Source of the DNA: Sphingobium xenophagum NBRC 107872 | GTDB taxonomy: Bacteria; Pseudomonadota; Alphaproteobacteria; Sphingomonadales; Sphingomonadaceae | NCBI RefSeq assembly: GCF_000367345.1 | Contig: NZ_BARE01000007.1 | Location: 124,001 to 188,000, forward strand | Direction of reading: 5' to 3' | Length of the DNA stretch: 64,000 nucleotides | Shown: positions 45,274 to 54,354 of the stretch, one piece after another | Layout of the letters: the number at the start of each line of letters is the position of its first letter | How positions within the stretch are numbered: position 1 is the stretch's first letter | The notes under the pieces: generated by a model | Seen by the model: only the letters and a program-made list of their open reading frames with translations | Database searches by the model: none | Told to the model about the DNA's origin: nothing | Position numbers and translations under genes: made by a program

Positions 45274-45963
45274 ATGAGCAGCCTGCGACAGACGATCTTC
45301 GGCCTTTTCGCCCTCTGCACTGCCATGGCTGTGTTCCCGGCCCACGCCGCCGAGGATGAGCAAGCCTGGCTCCAGGCTATCGCGCAGGAGCCAATTTTGG
45401 GTGACATCGTTTATTTCGCCGAGATCCAGTCCCGCTTTGGCAGGGATATGGGCGGGCTGGACCAGATGCTGCTGCGCCCGGCTATCGGCGTCAAATTGTC
45501 CGATCGTCTGACCGTCTTTCAGGGCTATGCCTATGTCCGCACGCCGCAATCGGGTGGCGGCGAAACGCGCGAGCATCGCAGCTTTCAGCAGATCAACTGG
45601 TCGCTTGGCAAGGTTGCGCGCGGGCCGCTCTCTTCCCGCACGCGGCTGGAACAGCGCTGGGTGTCGAGTGGCGACGATATGGGGTGGAGGCTGCGGCAGA
45701 TGATCCGGCTGGCAGTGCCGTTGACGGAGAGGTCGGGGGGCGTGTCGGCGCTGGCCTATGCGGAAGGATTCGTTGCCCTTAACGATACCGATTGGGGCGC
45801 GCGCGATGGCTTTGACCGGCTGCGCAGCTTTGCCGGGCTGGAACTGCCGCTGGCGGGCAAGTCGACGATGGAGGTCGGCTATCTCAATCAATATGTCAAA
45901 AATCGCGGTCGCGCAGACGATGTCGACCATGTCCTGCTGGTGACGCTGCAACTGCGACGCTGA
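45274..45963 (+). CDS. DUF2490 domain-containing envelope protein
   Basis: 229-residue protein with a clear signal peptide (MSSLRQTIFGLFALCTAMAV...AHA). The rest is beta-rich, with alternating strands such as LTVFQGYAYVRTPQSGG, SRTRLEQRWVSS, RLRQMIRLAVPL and MEVGYLNQYVKNRGRADDV, matching DUF2490, presumed outer-membrane beta-barrel proteins of unknown role. The ending VLLVTLQLRR resembles a terminal barrel strand. The frame is open to 45154, but the start at 45274 fits the signal peptide. Alone between the pcc operon and the transporter gene. Confidence 0.82.
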   Translation: MSSLRQTIFGLFALCTAMAVFPAHAAEDEQAWLQAIAQEPILGDIVYFAEIQSRFGRDMGGLDQMLLRPAIGVKLSDRLTVFQGYAYVRTPQSGGGETREHRSFQQINWSLGKVARGPLSSRTRLEQRWVSSGDDMGWRLRQMIRLAVPLTERSGGVSALAYAEGFVALNDTDWGARDGFDRLRSFAGLELPLAGKSTMEVGYLNQYVKNRGRADDVDHVLLVTLQLRR

Positions 45964-46130
45964 CACAGGTTTTTGCCTGTCCTATTGCCCCTGCTTCATG
46001 CCATATCGGCCCTGTGTTGCGCAGGGTCGATGCAGACGGTCGCGTCGCGCGATGTTGGAAATTTAGTTGCCGGATCGGGTAATTGAATATCACGATTGCC
46101 GGGAAAAGTGCGAAGTTAAGGGGGCAGGGG

Positions 46131-47720
46131 ATGAACGGAGCGGTCGGCAGCGACTATGTGATGGACGTCAGGCGCGACCGGCTGGTCATCACCGCCTCGG
46201 CGCTCGGCACCGTGTTCGAATGGTATGATTTCTACATCTATGGCGTCCTTGCGCCGATCATCGGGCGCACCTTCTTTCCCACCGACAATCCCACCGTCGA
46301 ACTGCTCTATACGCTGGCGGGCTTTGCGATCGGCTTCGCCTTCCGTCCGATCGGCGCGGCATTGTTCGGCTATCTGGGTGACAGGCTTGGTCGCAAATAT
46401 ACGTTCCTTGCCACGATCATCCTGATGGGCGTCGCGACCGCCGGGGTCGGCCTGACGCCGTCAGCCGCCAGCATCGGCATCGCCGCGCCCATCATCCTGA
46501 TAGTGCTGCGTATCGCCCAGGGACTGGCGCTTGGCGGCGAATATGGCGGGGCGGCCATCTATGTCGCTGAACATGCGCCGCCCGGCCGACGCGGCTTTTA
46601 CACCAGCTTCATTCAGGCGGGAGTGATCGGCGGCTTCATCCTGTCGCTGATCGTCGTGGTCGGTACGCAGGCAATCGTCGGGCCGGACATCTGGGCGGAC
46701 TGGGGCTGGCGATTGCCCTTCATCTTCTCGCTCGCCCTGCTCGGCATATCACTGTGGATGCGGCTGATGCTGCGCGAAAGCCCGGTATTTACGGCCATGA
46801 AGAAGGCAGGCGCCCAATCGAAAAACCCGATCAAGGAGGCTTTCACCTATCCGGGCAACCGAAAGCGGATGCTGGTCGCGATGATCGGCATCGCGGCTGG
46901 CTTCACCGTCATTGCCTATACGGTGATGTTCCAGGCGCTCTATTTCCTGCAAAATGGCCTGCATGTCTCCCCCGGCATCGCGCAATTGCTGGTGGGGGGC
47001 AGCGCCTTTGCGGGCATGGCGGCCTTCGTCTATTTCGGCCATCTGTCCGACCGGGTGGGGCGCAAGAAGCCGATCGTCATCGGCTATGCGCTGGTGTTGC
47101 TGCTGTTGATGCCGCTCTATCAATTCCTGGGCGCGACCGCGAACCCCGCGCTGGTGGAGGCAGGCGCGCGCTCGCCTGTCGTGGTGCGCGGCCCGGATTG
47201 CGTGTTCGATCCCTTCGCCAAGGTACAGCCGACCGCCTGCGGCAAATTGCTCGACCATTTTTCCAAGCGCGGCATCCCCTATGACAAGCTGGCCGCGCCC
47301 GCGCCTGCGGTGCAGATCGGCGATTTGCAGGTCACGGACCTTAGTAGCGACGGCCTCGATGCGGCGTTGAAAGCAGGGGGCTACCCCAGCGGCGCCGTAA
47401 CCCCGGACTGGCCGCGCGCGATGATGCTGTTCGGCGCACTGCTGCTGCTCTGGACGCTATCAGGTGCGACCTATGGGCCGGTCGCGGCGCTCTTGTCGGA
47501 ATATTTTCCGGCGCGCATCCGCTATTCGTCGCTGTCGATCCCCTATCATATCGGGACTGGCTATTTCGGCGGTTTCCTGCCGCTCGTCAGCCAATATATC
47601 GTGGCGCGCACGGGTGATCCCTATGCCGGGCTTTGGTACACATTGGCTGTCGTGGCGCTGGCGCTTATCACCTGTCTCGTCGCGCTGCCGGAAACGAAGG
47701 ACCGCCCGCTCGACGCCTGA
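46131..47720 (+). CDS. MFS transporter, metabolite:H+ symporter (MHS) family
   Basis: 529-residue transporter with 12 or more predicted membrane helices. MHS signatures are LGTVFEWYDFYIYGVLAP at the start, LGDRLGRKYTFLATI between helices 2 and 3, and RIAQGLALGGEYGGAAIY. A hydrophilic insert of about 90 residues (including GPDCVFDPFAKVQPTACGK) interrupts the C-terminal half, as in a subset of the family. MHS members carry organic acids or osmolytes such as proline, citrate or shikimate; the substrate is not deducible. ATG 46131 is preceded by AGGGGGCAGGGG, much better than the upstream ATG at 46083. Confidence 0.92.
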   Translation: MNGAVGSDYVMDVRRDRLVITASALGTVFEWYDFYIYGVLAPIIGRTFFPTDNPTVELLYTLAGFAIGFAFRPIGAALFGYLGDRLGRKYTFLATIILMGVATAGVGLTPSAASIGIAAPIILIVLRIAQGLALGGEYGGAAIYVAEHAPPGRRGFYTSFIQAGVIGGFILSLIVVVGTQAIVGPDIWADWGWRLPFIFSLALLGISLWMRLMLRESPVFTAMKKAGAQSKNPIKEAFTYPGNRKRMLVAMIGIAAGFTVIAYTVMFQALYFLQNGLHVSPGIAQLLVGGSAFAGMAAFVYFGHLSDRVGRKKPIVIGYALVLLLLMPLYQFLGATANPALVEAGARSPVVVRGPDCVFDPFAKVQPTACGKLLDHFSKRGIPYDKLAAPAPAVQIGDLQVTDLSSDGLDAALKAGGYPSGAVTPDWPRAMMLFGALLLLWTLSGATYGPVAALLSEYFPARIRYSSLSIPYHIGTGYFGGFLPLVSQYIVARTGDPYAGLWYTLAVVALALITCLVALPETKDRPLDA

Positions 47721-47738
47721 AACAGCCGGGGATTGCCG

Positions 47739-47888
47739 ATGCCACGCGGCGTAGCGAAGCGCGATCTGCCGACCAAGACCTGCCCGGTCTGCCAGCGCCC
47801 CTTTGCCTGGCGCAAGAAGTGGGCTCGGGACTGGGACAATGTCGTCTATTGTTCCGACCGCTGCCGCAACGCGCCGCGCAAAGCCTGA
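47739..47888 (+). CDS. DUF2256 domain-containing small zinc-finger-like protein
   Basis: 49-residue protein. Two CxxC-type pairs ([16 protein letters not shown] and [15 protein letters not shown]) predict one zinc site, and the basic, tryptophan-containing middle is typical of DUF2256. Function unknown; nucleic-acid binding is possible because of the charge. It begins 18 bases after the transporter stop and is followed by a strong terminator shared with phaA. Confidence 0.88.
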   Translation: MPRGVAKRDLPTKTCPVCQRPFAWRKKWARDWDNVVYCSDRCRNAPRKA

Positions 47889-47892
47889 CACG

Positions 47893-47933
47893 AAAAAGGC
47901 CGCCGCTCCCTTTGCTGGAGCGACGGCCTTTTT
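47893..47933. terminator. Bidirectional terminator between the DUF2256 gene and phaA
   Basis: Stem AAAAAGGCCGCCGCTCC / GGAGCGACGGCCTTTTT (one mismatch) with a 7-base loop and T-runs on both strands, placed between two convergent stop codons. Confidence 0.9.
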
Positions 47934-47948
47934 CAATGTCTCAGGCGA

Positions 47949-49121
47949 TCAGCGTTCGATGCACATCGCCACGCCCATGCCGCCGCCGATGCACAGCGTC
48001 GCGAGACCCTTCTTCGCGTCGCGCTTGGCCATTTCATACAACAGGGTGGTCAGCACCCGGGCGCCCGACGCACCGATCGGATGGCCGATGGCGATCGCGC
48101 CGCCGTTGACGTTCACCTTGGACGCATCCCAGCCCAGTTCCTGCCCGACCGACAGCGCCTGCGCCGCAAAGGCTTCATTGGCTTCGATCAGGTCGACATC
48201 GGCCAGCGCCCAGCCCGCCTTTTCCAGCGCCTTGCGGCTGGCAGGGGCGGGGCCGATGCCCATGATCGAGGGGTCGACGCCGCAGGTCGCAAAACCCGCG
48301 ATCCGGCCCAGGATCGTCGCGCCGCGCTTGGCGGCGGCATCGGCGGTCATCAGCACCAGCGCGGCGGCACCGTCATTCAGGCCGCTGGCGTTGGCGGCAG
48401 TGACGCTGCCGTCCTTCTTGAATGCAGGCTTCAGCTTTTCCATCGCTTCGATGGTCGCGCCAGCGCGGATATACTCGTCCTGATCGACAATCGTGTCGCC
48501 CTTGCGACCCTTGATCGTGACAGGCACGATCTCGTCGGCAAAGCGCCCCGCTGCGCGCGCGGCTTCGGCCTTGTTCTGGCTGGCCACCGCGAAAGCGTCC
48601 TGCGCTTCACGGCTAATCTGATATTTCTCGGCCAGATTTTCCGCGGTGATGCCCATATGATAATTGTTGAAGGCGTCGGTCAGGCCGTCATGGATCATCG
48701 TGTCGACCAGGCTGACATTGCCCATCTTGCTGCCCGCGCGCAGATATTGCGCATGGGGGGCCAGCGACATGCTTTCCTGCCCGCCGGCCACCATGATGCT
48801 GGCATCGCCCGCACGGATCGCCTGCGCCGCCAGTGCGACGGCGCGCAGGCCCGATCCGCAGAGCTGGTTGATGCCAATCGCCGTGCGCTCGACCGGGATG
48901 CCGGCATTGACGGCGGCCTGACGCGCCGGATTCTGCCCCTGACCGGCGCTCAGCACCTGGCCCAATATCACTTCGTCCACTTCGTCGGGCGCGACCCCGG
49001 CCTGCGCCAGCGCGGCGATGATTGCCTGACGGCCCAGTTCATGCGCCGGAGTCGATCCGAACGCGCCCATGAAGCTGCCGACGGCCGTGCGCTTGGCGGC
49101 GGTAATGACGATATCTGACAA
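47949..49121 (-). CDS. phaA: Acetyl-CoA acetyltransferase (beta-ketothiolase)
   Basis: 390-residue thiolase condensing two acetyl-CoA to acetoacetyl-CoA for polyhydroxybutyrate synthesis, or the reverse in degradation. The acyl-enzyme cysteine is in [35 protein letters not shown] carries the catalytic histidine, and [16 protein letters not shown] the second cysteine. It starts with TTG at 49121 preceded by GAGGAT; no ATG fits. The PhaC-like gene lies 49 bases upstream on the same strand, supporting a polyester role. Confidence 0.94.
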   Translation of the reverse strand: MSDIVITAAKRTAVGSFMGAFGSTPAHELGRQAIIAALAQAGVAPDEVDEVILGQVLSAGQGQNPARQAAVNAGIPVERTAIGINQLCGSGLRAVALAAQAIRAGDASIMVAGGQESMSLAPHAQYLRAGSKMGNVSLVDTMIHDGLTDAFNNYHMGITAENLAEKYQISREAQDAFAVASQNKAEAARAAGRFADEIVPVTIKGRKGDTIVDQDEYIRAGATIEAMEKLKPAFKKDGSVTAANASGLNDGAAALVLMTADAAAKRGATILGRIAGFATCGVDPSIMGIGPAPASRKALEKAGWALADVDLIEANEAFAAQALSVGQELGWDASKVNVNGGAIAIGHPIGASGARVLTTLLYEMAKRDAKKGLATLCIGGGMGVAMCIER

Positions 49122-49170
49122 AGGCTCGATCCTCTATTATTGGGGTCTCTTTTCGCAGGCGCACATAGCA

Positions 49171-50259
49171 TCATCCGCCATGGCTGGAAAGCCATTGGGA
49201 CAGGGGAAGCCACAGAGTTTCGCGCGCCTGCCCACCCACGACCATGCCGACATGCCCCAGTTTCAATTGCCAGTCTGTAGCCAATTCGGCCGAGGCGGCG
49301 GCGGGGACGATCCGGTCGGTCGTGGAACGGATCGACAAGGTGGGGCAGGTCAGCGCCTGCGGATCGACCGTCTGTCCGCCAACGGTCCAGCGTCCTTGTC
49401 CGCTGGCGTTACCGGCATAGAGATCGTCGAACAGGTCGCGCCCCGCAGCAAAGGTCAGGGGGGGGCCACCATTGGCCCAATCCTCCACCGCCATGAACGC
49501 CCGCTCCCCGTCGGAACCCGGCGCGGCATCGGCAAAGACGGCGAATTTGCGGATCGTGCGCGCCGGGTCCATCGCCCAGAAGCCCGATTGCAGCACCTCC
49601 ATCGGAACATAGCCCAGTCGATCGCACATCGGTTTCGCGCCGCGCCACAAAGCATTGATCTCCTGCCGGTCGGCATCGGCAAAGCCATCGAAACGCCAGG
49701 GCGAGGCAATGGTTGCGACTGCCTGAACAGGGCGCAGCATCGCCGCACCCATCGCCAGCGTTCCTCCCAGGCAATAGCCCACGATGATGGGCGGTCGCGG
49801 CAGCGCCGCGATCAGCGGCAAGAGCCGGTCGATGACATGCCCTTCAAGCCCCATCGCCCTGTCGTCGGCCAACGGAGCGCCCCAGTCGACCAGCCATGCA
49901 TCATGTCCTGCTGCGGCCATATGGCGCAGCAAAGATCGGCGTTCCGACAGGTCCAGCACTTGCGGAGGATTGATGAGCGAGGGCACGAAAACCACCGGAG
50001 CGCGGCCATTTTCAACGCCATAACGCAGCAACCGGGCACTGCCGACCTGCACCATGCTGGCCGGGGCAGTCGGCGGGGCGGGGCGCTTTGCCTGCTGATA
50101 GCGGCGCAAACCGACGAACGCGCGCTTGCGCAGTTCGGGATCGCCCTCTGTTTCGCGCCATAAAATGTTGAGAAAAAGGGGTAAAGGCCTCGGGCCATGT
50201 TGCGGTGCGGCAACGCCCTGTGCTAATAAGGATTGTGCAGGTGCGGGAGAGGTGTCCAT
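49171..50259 (-). CDS. PhaC-like poly(3-hydroxyalkanoate) synthase / alpha-beta hydrolase
   Basis: About 362 residues. The nucleophile elbow is GYCLGGTLAMGAAML with cysteine instead of serine, as in PHA synthases, and the usual WLVDWGAP (PhaC-type) block precedes it; an aspartate/histidine pair is in STTDRIVPAA and LGHVGMVVG. The protein is shorter than class I PhaC (about 560-600 residues) and resembles class III-type or depolymerase-like PhaC relatives. The N-terminal block GPRPLPLFLNILWRE indicates the frame is real well upstream. The start is uncertain: ATG 50259 shares bases with the phaR ATG, and TTG 50304 is the alternative. Confidence 0.85.
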   Translation of the reverse strand: MDTSPAPAQSLLAQGVAAPQHGPRPLPLFLNILWRETEGDPELRKRAFVGLRRYQQAKRPAPPTAPASMVQVGSARLLRYGVENGRAPVVFVPSLINPPQVLDLSERRSLLRHMAAAGHDAWLVDWGAPLADDRAMGLEGHVIDRLLPLIAALPRPPIIVGYCLGGTLAMGAAMLRPVQAVATIASPWRFDGFADADRQEINALWRGAKPMCDRLGYVPMEVLQSGFWAMDPARTIRKFAVFADAAPGSDGERAFMAVEDWANGGPPLTFAAGRDLFDDLYAGNASGQGRWTVGGQTVDPQALTCPTLSIRSTTDRIVPAAASAELATDWQLKLGHVGMVVGGQARETLWLPLSQWLSSHGG

Positions 50260-50836
50260 GGCCAAATCTAAAGCGGCTAATGAATCAGAGCCGGTCGTTA
50301 TCAAGAAATACGCTAACCGGCGGCTTTATAACACCGAAACCTCCAGTTACATCACCCTTGATCTCCTGTCGCAAATGACGCGCGAGGGCCGCGAGTTCGT
50401 GGTCGTCGATGCCAAGAGCGGCGAGGACATCACGCACAATGTCCTGACGCAGATCATCATGGAAGAAGAACAGCGCGGCGAAAATATGCTTCCCGTCAAC
50501 TTCCTGCGCCAGTTGATCTCCATGTATGGCGATTCGATGCAGTCGATGGTGCCGCAATATCTCGAAGCGTCGATGGATGCCTTCCGCAAGAACCAGTTGC
50601 AGTTTCAGGAAGCGATGCAGGGTGCGTTCGGCGGCGGTCCGCTGGCCGAGATCGCCAAGCGCAACATGCAGATGTTCGAGGCCGCGACCAGCGCCTTCAA
50701 GGGGGCAGGCGGGCTGATGCCGGGTGTTCCGGGCGTTCCGGGCACGACGCCCGCGGAAGCCGACAAGGATGACGAGATCGCCGAGTTGAAGGCGCAACTC
50801 GCCGCGCTCAACGCGAAGATCGACAAGCTGGGCTGA
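50258..50836 (+). CDS. phaR: Polyhydroxyalkanoate synthesis regulator PhaR
   Basis: 192-residue regulator that binds PHA granules and DNA and represses phasin or PHA genes. The PHB accumulation-regulator domain is unmistakable: VVIKKYANRRLYNTETSSYI, LLSQMTREGREFVVVDA and DITHNVLTQIIMEEEQRG, followed by a helical segment and a coiled-coil end (DEIAELKAQLAALNAKIDKLG). ATG 50258 has GGAGAGG five bases upstream. Divergent from the PhaC-like gene with shared start-codon bases, and followed by a small hypothetical gene and proS. Confidence 0.94.
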   Translation: MAKSKAANESEPVVIKKYANRRLYNTETSSYITLDLLSQMTREGREFVVVDAKSGEDITHNVLTQIIMEEEQRGENMLPVNFLRQLISMYGDSMQSMVPQYLEASMDAFRKNQLQFQEAMQGAFGGGPLAEIAKRNMQMFEAATSAFKGAGGLMPGVPGVPGTTPAEADKDDEIAELKAQLAALNAKIDKLG

Positions 50837-50842
50837 TACCCC

Positions 50843-51187
50843 ATGGCGAAGGCTGACCGGCTCGAACGGCTGGACGTAAGGCGGGCCGAGCTGGAAGCCG
50901 ACTATGAAGCCGCGTTGATCGCAGCGCTTCAAACGGCCGCTGGCGGGGTTTGGGGCCTGTTCGACCATAAGCCTGACCGACAGGCCCGCGCCAGAACTGC
51001 GCCTGTCATCGCGGCGCTGGATGAACTTGCCGCCGACATCGACGCCCTGCGCGATCAGTTGGGGCTGGAGCCATTTGCGCTGCACCAGTCCTTTCTTGCC
51101 GCCCGCGGCCCGGTGGCATCGGATGCGCCGGGCGAGCCCAAGCAAGCCCGCGCATGGCTCGAAAAACTGGGCGTGACCATCGGCTGA
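50843..51187 (+). CDS. Hypothetical protein downstream of phaR
   Basis: 114-residue acidic/basic helical protein with no domain I recognise. It begins MAKADRLERLDVRRAELEAD, a probable coiled coil, followed by AALIAALQTAAGGVWGLF and a variable C-terminus ending WLEKLGVTIG. No signal peptide or membrane segment. It starts six bases after the phaR stop, so it is very likely cotranscribed with it, and precedes proS by 87 bases. Confidence 0.75.
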   Translation: MAKADRLERLDVRRAELEADYEAALIAALQTAAGGVWGLFDHKPDRQARARTAPVIAALDELAADIDALRDQLGLEPFALHQSFLAARGPVASDAPGEPKQARAWLEKLGVTIG

Positions 51188-51274
51188 ACATCTATGCGCG
51201 TCGGGGCTGGACGGGAATAGCGCGCATGGCCTATTGCGCGCCGATCCATTCCCTACAGCAGGCAAGCCATCTCT

Positions 51275-52801
51275 GTGAAACACGCCCTTTCCGTCACCCG
51301 CGAACAGGATTTCTCCGCCTGGTATCAGGCCGTCATTACCGAAGCGGACCTTGCCGAAGAAAGCGGCGTGCGCGGCTGCATGGTCATCCGGCCATGGGGC
51401 TATGGCATCTGGGAACGCATCCAGACATTGCTTGACGCGCAGATCAAGGCGACGGGCCATGAGAACTGCTATTTCCCGCTGTTCATCCCCTTGAGCTATT
51501 TCGGAAAGGAAGCCGAGCATGTCGACGGCTTCGCCAAGGAAATGGCGGTCGTCACCCATCACCGGCTGATCCAGAAGGACGGCAAGCTGGTTCCCGATCC
51601 GCAAGCCAAGCTGGAGGAGCCGCTGGTCGTGCGCCCGACGTCGGAAACGGTGATCGGCGCGGCGTTCAGCCGTTGGGTCCAATCCTGGCGTGACCTGCCC
51701 GTCTTGATCAACCAGTGGGCCAATGTCGTCCGCTGGGAAATGCGCACCCGCATGTTCCTGCGCACCACGGAATTTCTCTGGCAGGAAGGCCATACCGCCC
51801 ACGCCACCGTCGAAGAGGCGATGGAAGAGACGATGAAGATGCTGGAAGTCTATCGCAGCTTTGCGGAAGACTGCGTCGCCATGCCCGTCGTGGCGGGCGA
51901 AAAGCCGGAGAATGAACGCTTCCCCGGCGCGGTCGCGACATATTCGATCGAAGCGATCATGCAGGACGGCAAGGCGTTGCAGGCCGGCACCTCGCACTTC
52001 CTGGGCACCACCTTCAGCCAGGCGCAGAATATCAAGTTCCAGAATGCCGAAGGGCAGCAGGAACTGGCGCAGACGACCAGCTGGGGCATGTCCACCCGGA
52101 TGATCGGCGGGCTGATCATGGTCCATGGTGACGATGACGGACTGCGCGTGCCGCCGCGCGTTGCGCCCTATCAGGTCGTCGTGGTGCCGATGCTGCGCGA
52201 CACGGACGAGGATGCCGCGATCGTCGATTATTGCGCCGATCTGGTCAGTCAGCTCAATGCGCTGGACGTATTCCGCGAACCCGTGCGCGCGCTGCTTGAC
52301 CGTCGCGCGGCCAAGGCAGCGACCAAGCGCTGGGGCTGGGTCAAGAAGGGCGCGCCCATCGTGATCGAAGTCGGTGGCCGCGACGTGGCGGGCGGTAATG
52401 TGTCGGTGATCCGGCGCGACCGGCTTTATCGCGCCGACGGCAAGCTCGACAGCCAGATTGTGGCCAGGGACGATTTCGTCGCCGGCGCCACCGCCATGCT
52501 GACCGAAATTCAGGCGTCCTTGTTCGCGGATGCCAAGTCCAGGCTGGATGGCAGCATCGACCGGTCGATCACCGACATTGAAGCGCTCAAGGCCTATTTC
52601 GCCGCCAGCGCCAAGCCCGGCTGGGCGCTGGTTCAATGGGCCAAGCCGACCGGCGAGGCGCTGGAGAAGGTGGTGCAGTGGCTCAAGGGCGAGAAGCTGA
52701 CGCTGCGCAATGTGCCCAATGATGCCGACCCCGCGGACGGGACATGCATATTCACCGGCGAGAAGGCGGTCGAGCGCGTGCTGGTCGGGCGGAGTTATTG
52801 A
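51275..52801 (+). CDS. proS: Prolyl-tRNA synthetase (eukaryote/archaeon-like type)
   Basis: 508-residue class II aminoacyl-tRNA synthetase. Motif blocks are RGCMVIRPWGYGIWE, EEPLVVRPTSETVIGAAFSRW, RWEMRTRMFLRTTEFLWQEGHTAHA (motif 2) and TSWGMSTRMIGGLIMVHGDD (motif 3). The layout is the short archaeal/eukaryotic form without the INS editing domain, and the C-terminal part (LTLRNVPNDADPADGTCIFTG) is a reduced zinc-binding-like end lacking most cysteines. The start is GTG 51275. Convergent with hslU. Confidence 0.94.
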   Translation: MKHALSVTREQDFSAWYQAVITEADLAEESGVRGCMVIRPWGYGIWERIQTLLDAQIKATGHENCYFPLFIPLSYFGKEAEHVDGFAKEMAVVTHHRLIQKDGKLVPDPQAKLEEPLVVRPTSETVIGAAFSRWVQSWRDLPVLINQWANVVRWEMRTRMFLRTTEFLWQEGHTAHATVEEAMEETMKMLEVYRSFAEDCVAMPVVAGEKPENERFPGAVATYSIEAIMQDGKALQAGTSHFLGTTFSQAQNIKFQNAEGQQELAQTTSWGMSTRMIGGLIMVHGDDDGLRVPPRVAPYQVVVVPMLRDTDEDAAIVDYCADLVSQLNALDVFREPVRALLDRRAAKAATKRWGWVKKGAPIVIEVGGRDVAGGNVSVIRRDRLYRADGKLDSQIVARDDFVAGATAMLTEIQASLFADAKSRLDGSIDRSITDIEALKAYFAASAKPGWALVQWAKPTGEALEKVVQWLKGEKLTLRNVPNDADPADGTCIFTGEKAVERVLVGRSY

Positions 52802-52813
52802 TTTGAACAAAAT

Positions 52814-52938
52814 CCCCTCCCGCAGGCGGGAGGGGCAGCAAGACTTTATGAGCCGAAGGCGAATTTAGTCGCAGCGGGGTGGGCATGTGCGAGGTTGCGC
52901 ACGCCCACCCCCTAGCCCACTCCCGCAGGCGAGAGGGG
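52814..52938. repeat. Group of hairpins between convergent proS and hslU
   Basis: CCCCTCCCGC / GCGGGAGGGG (10-bp perfect stem at 52814-52835), then GTGGGC-type arms with an inner GTGCG / CGCAC around 52880-52910, then CTCCCGCAGGCGAGAGGGGG. No T-run adjoining the first stem; one of these may stop transcription of both genes. Confidence 0.65.
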
Positions 52939-52948
52939 GAACTGGAAA

Positions 52949-54250
52949 TTACAGCACATATTTGCTCAGATCCGTGTCGTGCGCGATCGCATTGAGCTGC
53001 TTTTCGACATAGGCGGCGTCGATCACCAGCGTTTCGCCGCGACGATCCTCCGCCTCGAAACTGACATCCTCCAGCAGCTTTTCCATCACGGTCTGAAGGC
53101 GGCGGGCGCCGATATTTTCGACCTCGCTATTTACTTCGGCAGCGATGCGCGCAACGGCGTGGATGCCTTCGGGCGTCAGGTCGATTGTCACCTCCTCCGT
53201 CGCCAACAGTGCGCGATATTGCGCCACCAGGCTCGCCTTGGTGTCCGACAGGATCGCCACGAAATCCTCCTCGGTCAGCGCCTTGAGTTCGACGCGGATC
53301 GGCAGGCGGCCTTGAAGTTCGGGGAGCAGGTCGCTGGGCTTGGCGACGTGGAAGGCGCCGGACGCGATGAACAGGATATGGTCGGTCTTGAGCGGACCAT
53401 ATTTGGTCGAAACGGTCGTCCCTTCGATCAGCGGGAGCAGGTCGCGCTGCACGCCCTCGCGACTGACCGAGCCGCCGCGCACGTCGCTGACCGCAATCTT
53501 GTCGATCTCGTCAAGGAACACGATGCCATTCTGTTCGGCGCTGGTGATGGCAACGCGGGCGACATCATCCTGATCCAGGCGCTTGTCCTGCTCTTCCTCG
53601 ACCAGCTTGTCCCACGCATCGGCGACCCGCATCTTGCGGCGCTTCTTCTGCTGCTGGCCAAAGGCTTTGGACATCATGTCGGACAGGTTGATCATGCCGA
53701 CCTGACCACCCATGCCGGGAATTTCCATCGGCATGGACGGGCTATCGGCGACTTCCACCTCGACCTCGACATCGTTCATCTGATGCTGTTCGATCTTCTG
53801 GCGGAAGGACAGGCGCGTAGCCTCGCTGGCTTCCTTGCCCGTCAGTGCGTCGAGCAGGCGGCCCATCGCGGCTTCCGACGCGGCGTCGCGCACGGCCTCG
53901 CGACGCCGGTCCTTTTCCAGGCGCACCGCTTCCTCGACAAGATCGCGGACGATCTGTTCGACATCGCGGCCAACATAGCCGACTTCGGTGAATTTGGTGG
54001 CCTCTACCTTGACGAAGGGCGCATCCGCCAGTTTGGCAAGGCGACGGCTGATCTCCGTCTTGCCGCAGCCGGTCGGCCCGATCATCAGGATATTCTTGGG
54101 CGTTACCTCGTCGCGCAGGTCGTCGGGCAGATGTTGCCGCCGCCAGCGGTTGCGCAGGGCAACGGCAACGGCGCGCTTGGCGTCATGCTGGCCGATGATA
54201 TGCGCGTCGAGCGCGGCGACGATGGCTTTAGGGGTCAGATTGTCGTTCAT
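52949..54250 (-). CDS. hslU: ATP-dependent protease ATPase subunit HslU
   Basis: 433-residue AAA+ unfoldase partner of HslV. Walker A is [20 protein letters not shown] and Walker [14 protein letters not shown]. The substrate-loop region near [19 protein letters not shown] and the C-terminal DTDLSKYVL (inserts into HslV) are typical. The ATG is preceded by AAGGACTGAA. It follows hslV on the same strand; a repeat-containing spacer of about 104 bp separates them. Confidence 0.97.
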   Translation of the reverse strand: MNDNLTPKAIVAALDAHIIGQHDAKRAVAVALRNRWRRQHLPDDLRDEVTPKNILMIGPTGCGKTEISRRLAKLADAPFVKVEATKFTEVGYVGRDVEQIVRDLVEEAVRLEKDRRREAVRDAASEAAMGRLLDALTGKEASEATRLSFRQKIEQHQMNDVEVEVEVADSPSMPMEIPGMGGQVGMINLSDMMSKAFGQQQKKRRKMRVADAWDKLVEEEQDKRLDQDDVARVAITSAEQNGIVFLDEIDKIAVSDVRGGSVSREGVQRDLLPLIEGTTVSTKYGPLKTDHILFIASGAFHVAKPSDLLPELQGRLPIRVELKALTEEDFVAILSDTKASLVAQYRALLATEEVTIDLTPEGIHAVARIAAEVNSEVENIGARRLQTVMEKLLEDVSFEAEDRRGETLVIDAAYVEKQLNAIAHDTDLSKYVL

Positions 54251-54263
54251 TTCAGTCCTTTTA

Positions 54264-54354
54264 CCCGCCCTTCAGGGAGGGGTTAGGGGAGGGCATGTCG
54301 GGGATGTCTGATTACGCGCCCTCCCCAAAATTCCTCCCGCAAACGGGAGGGAGG
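54264..54354. repeat. Inverted repeats between hslV and hslU
   Basis: GGGGAGGGC (54286-54294) pairs with GCCCTCCCC (54318-54326), and CCTCCCGC / ACGGGAGG forms a second stem beside the hslV stop codon. Could attenuate or process the hslVU transcript. Confidence 0.65.

Noticed and set aside
50285-52810. An 841-codon open frame antisense to phaR and proS
   Set aside because: It is a shadow of two clearly recognised genes; no family motifs, and it would run through both of them.
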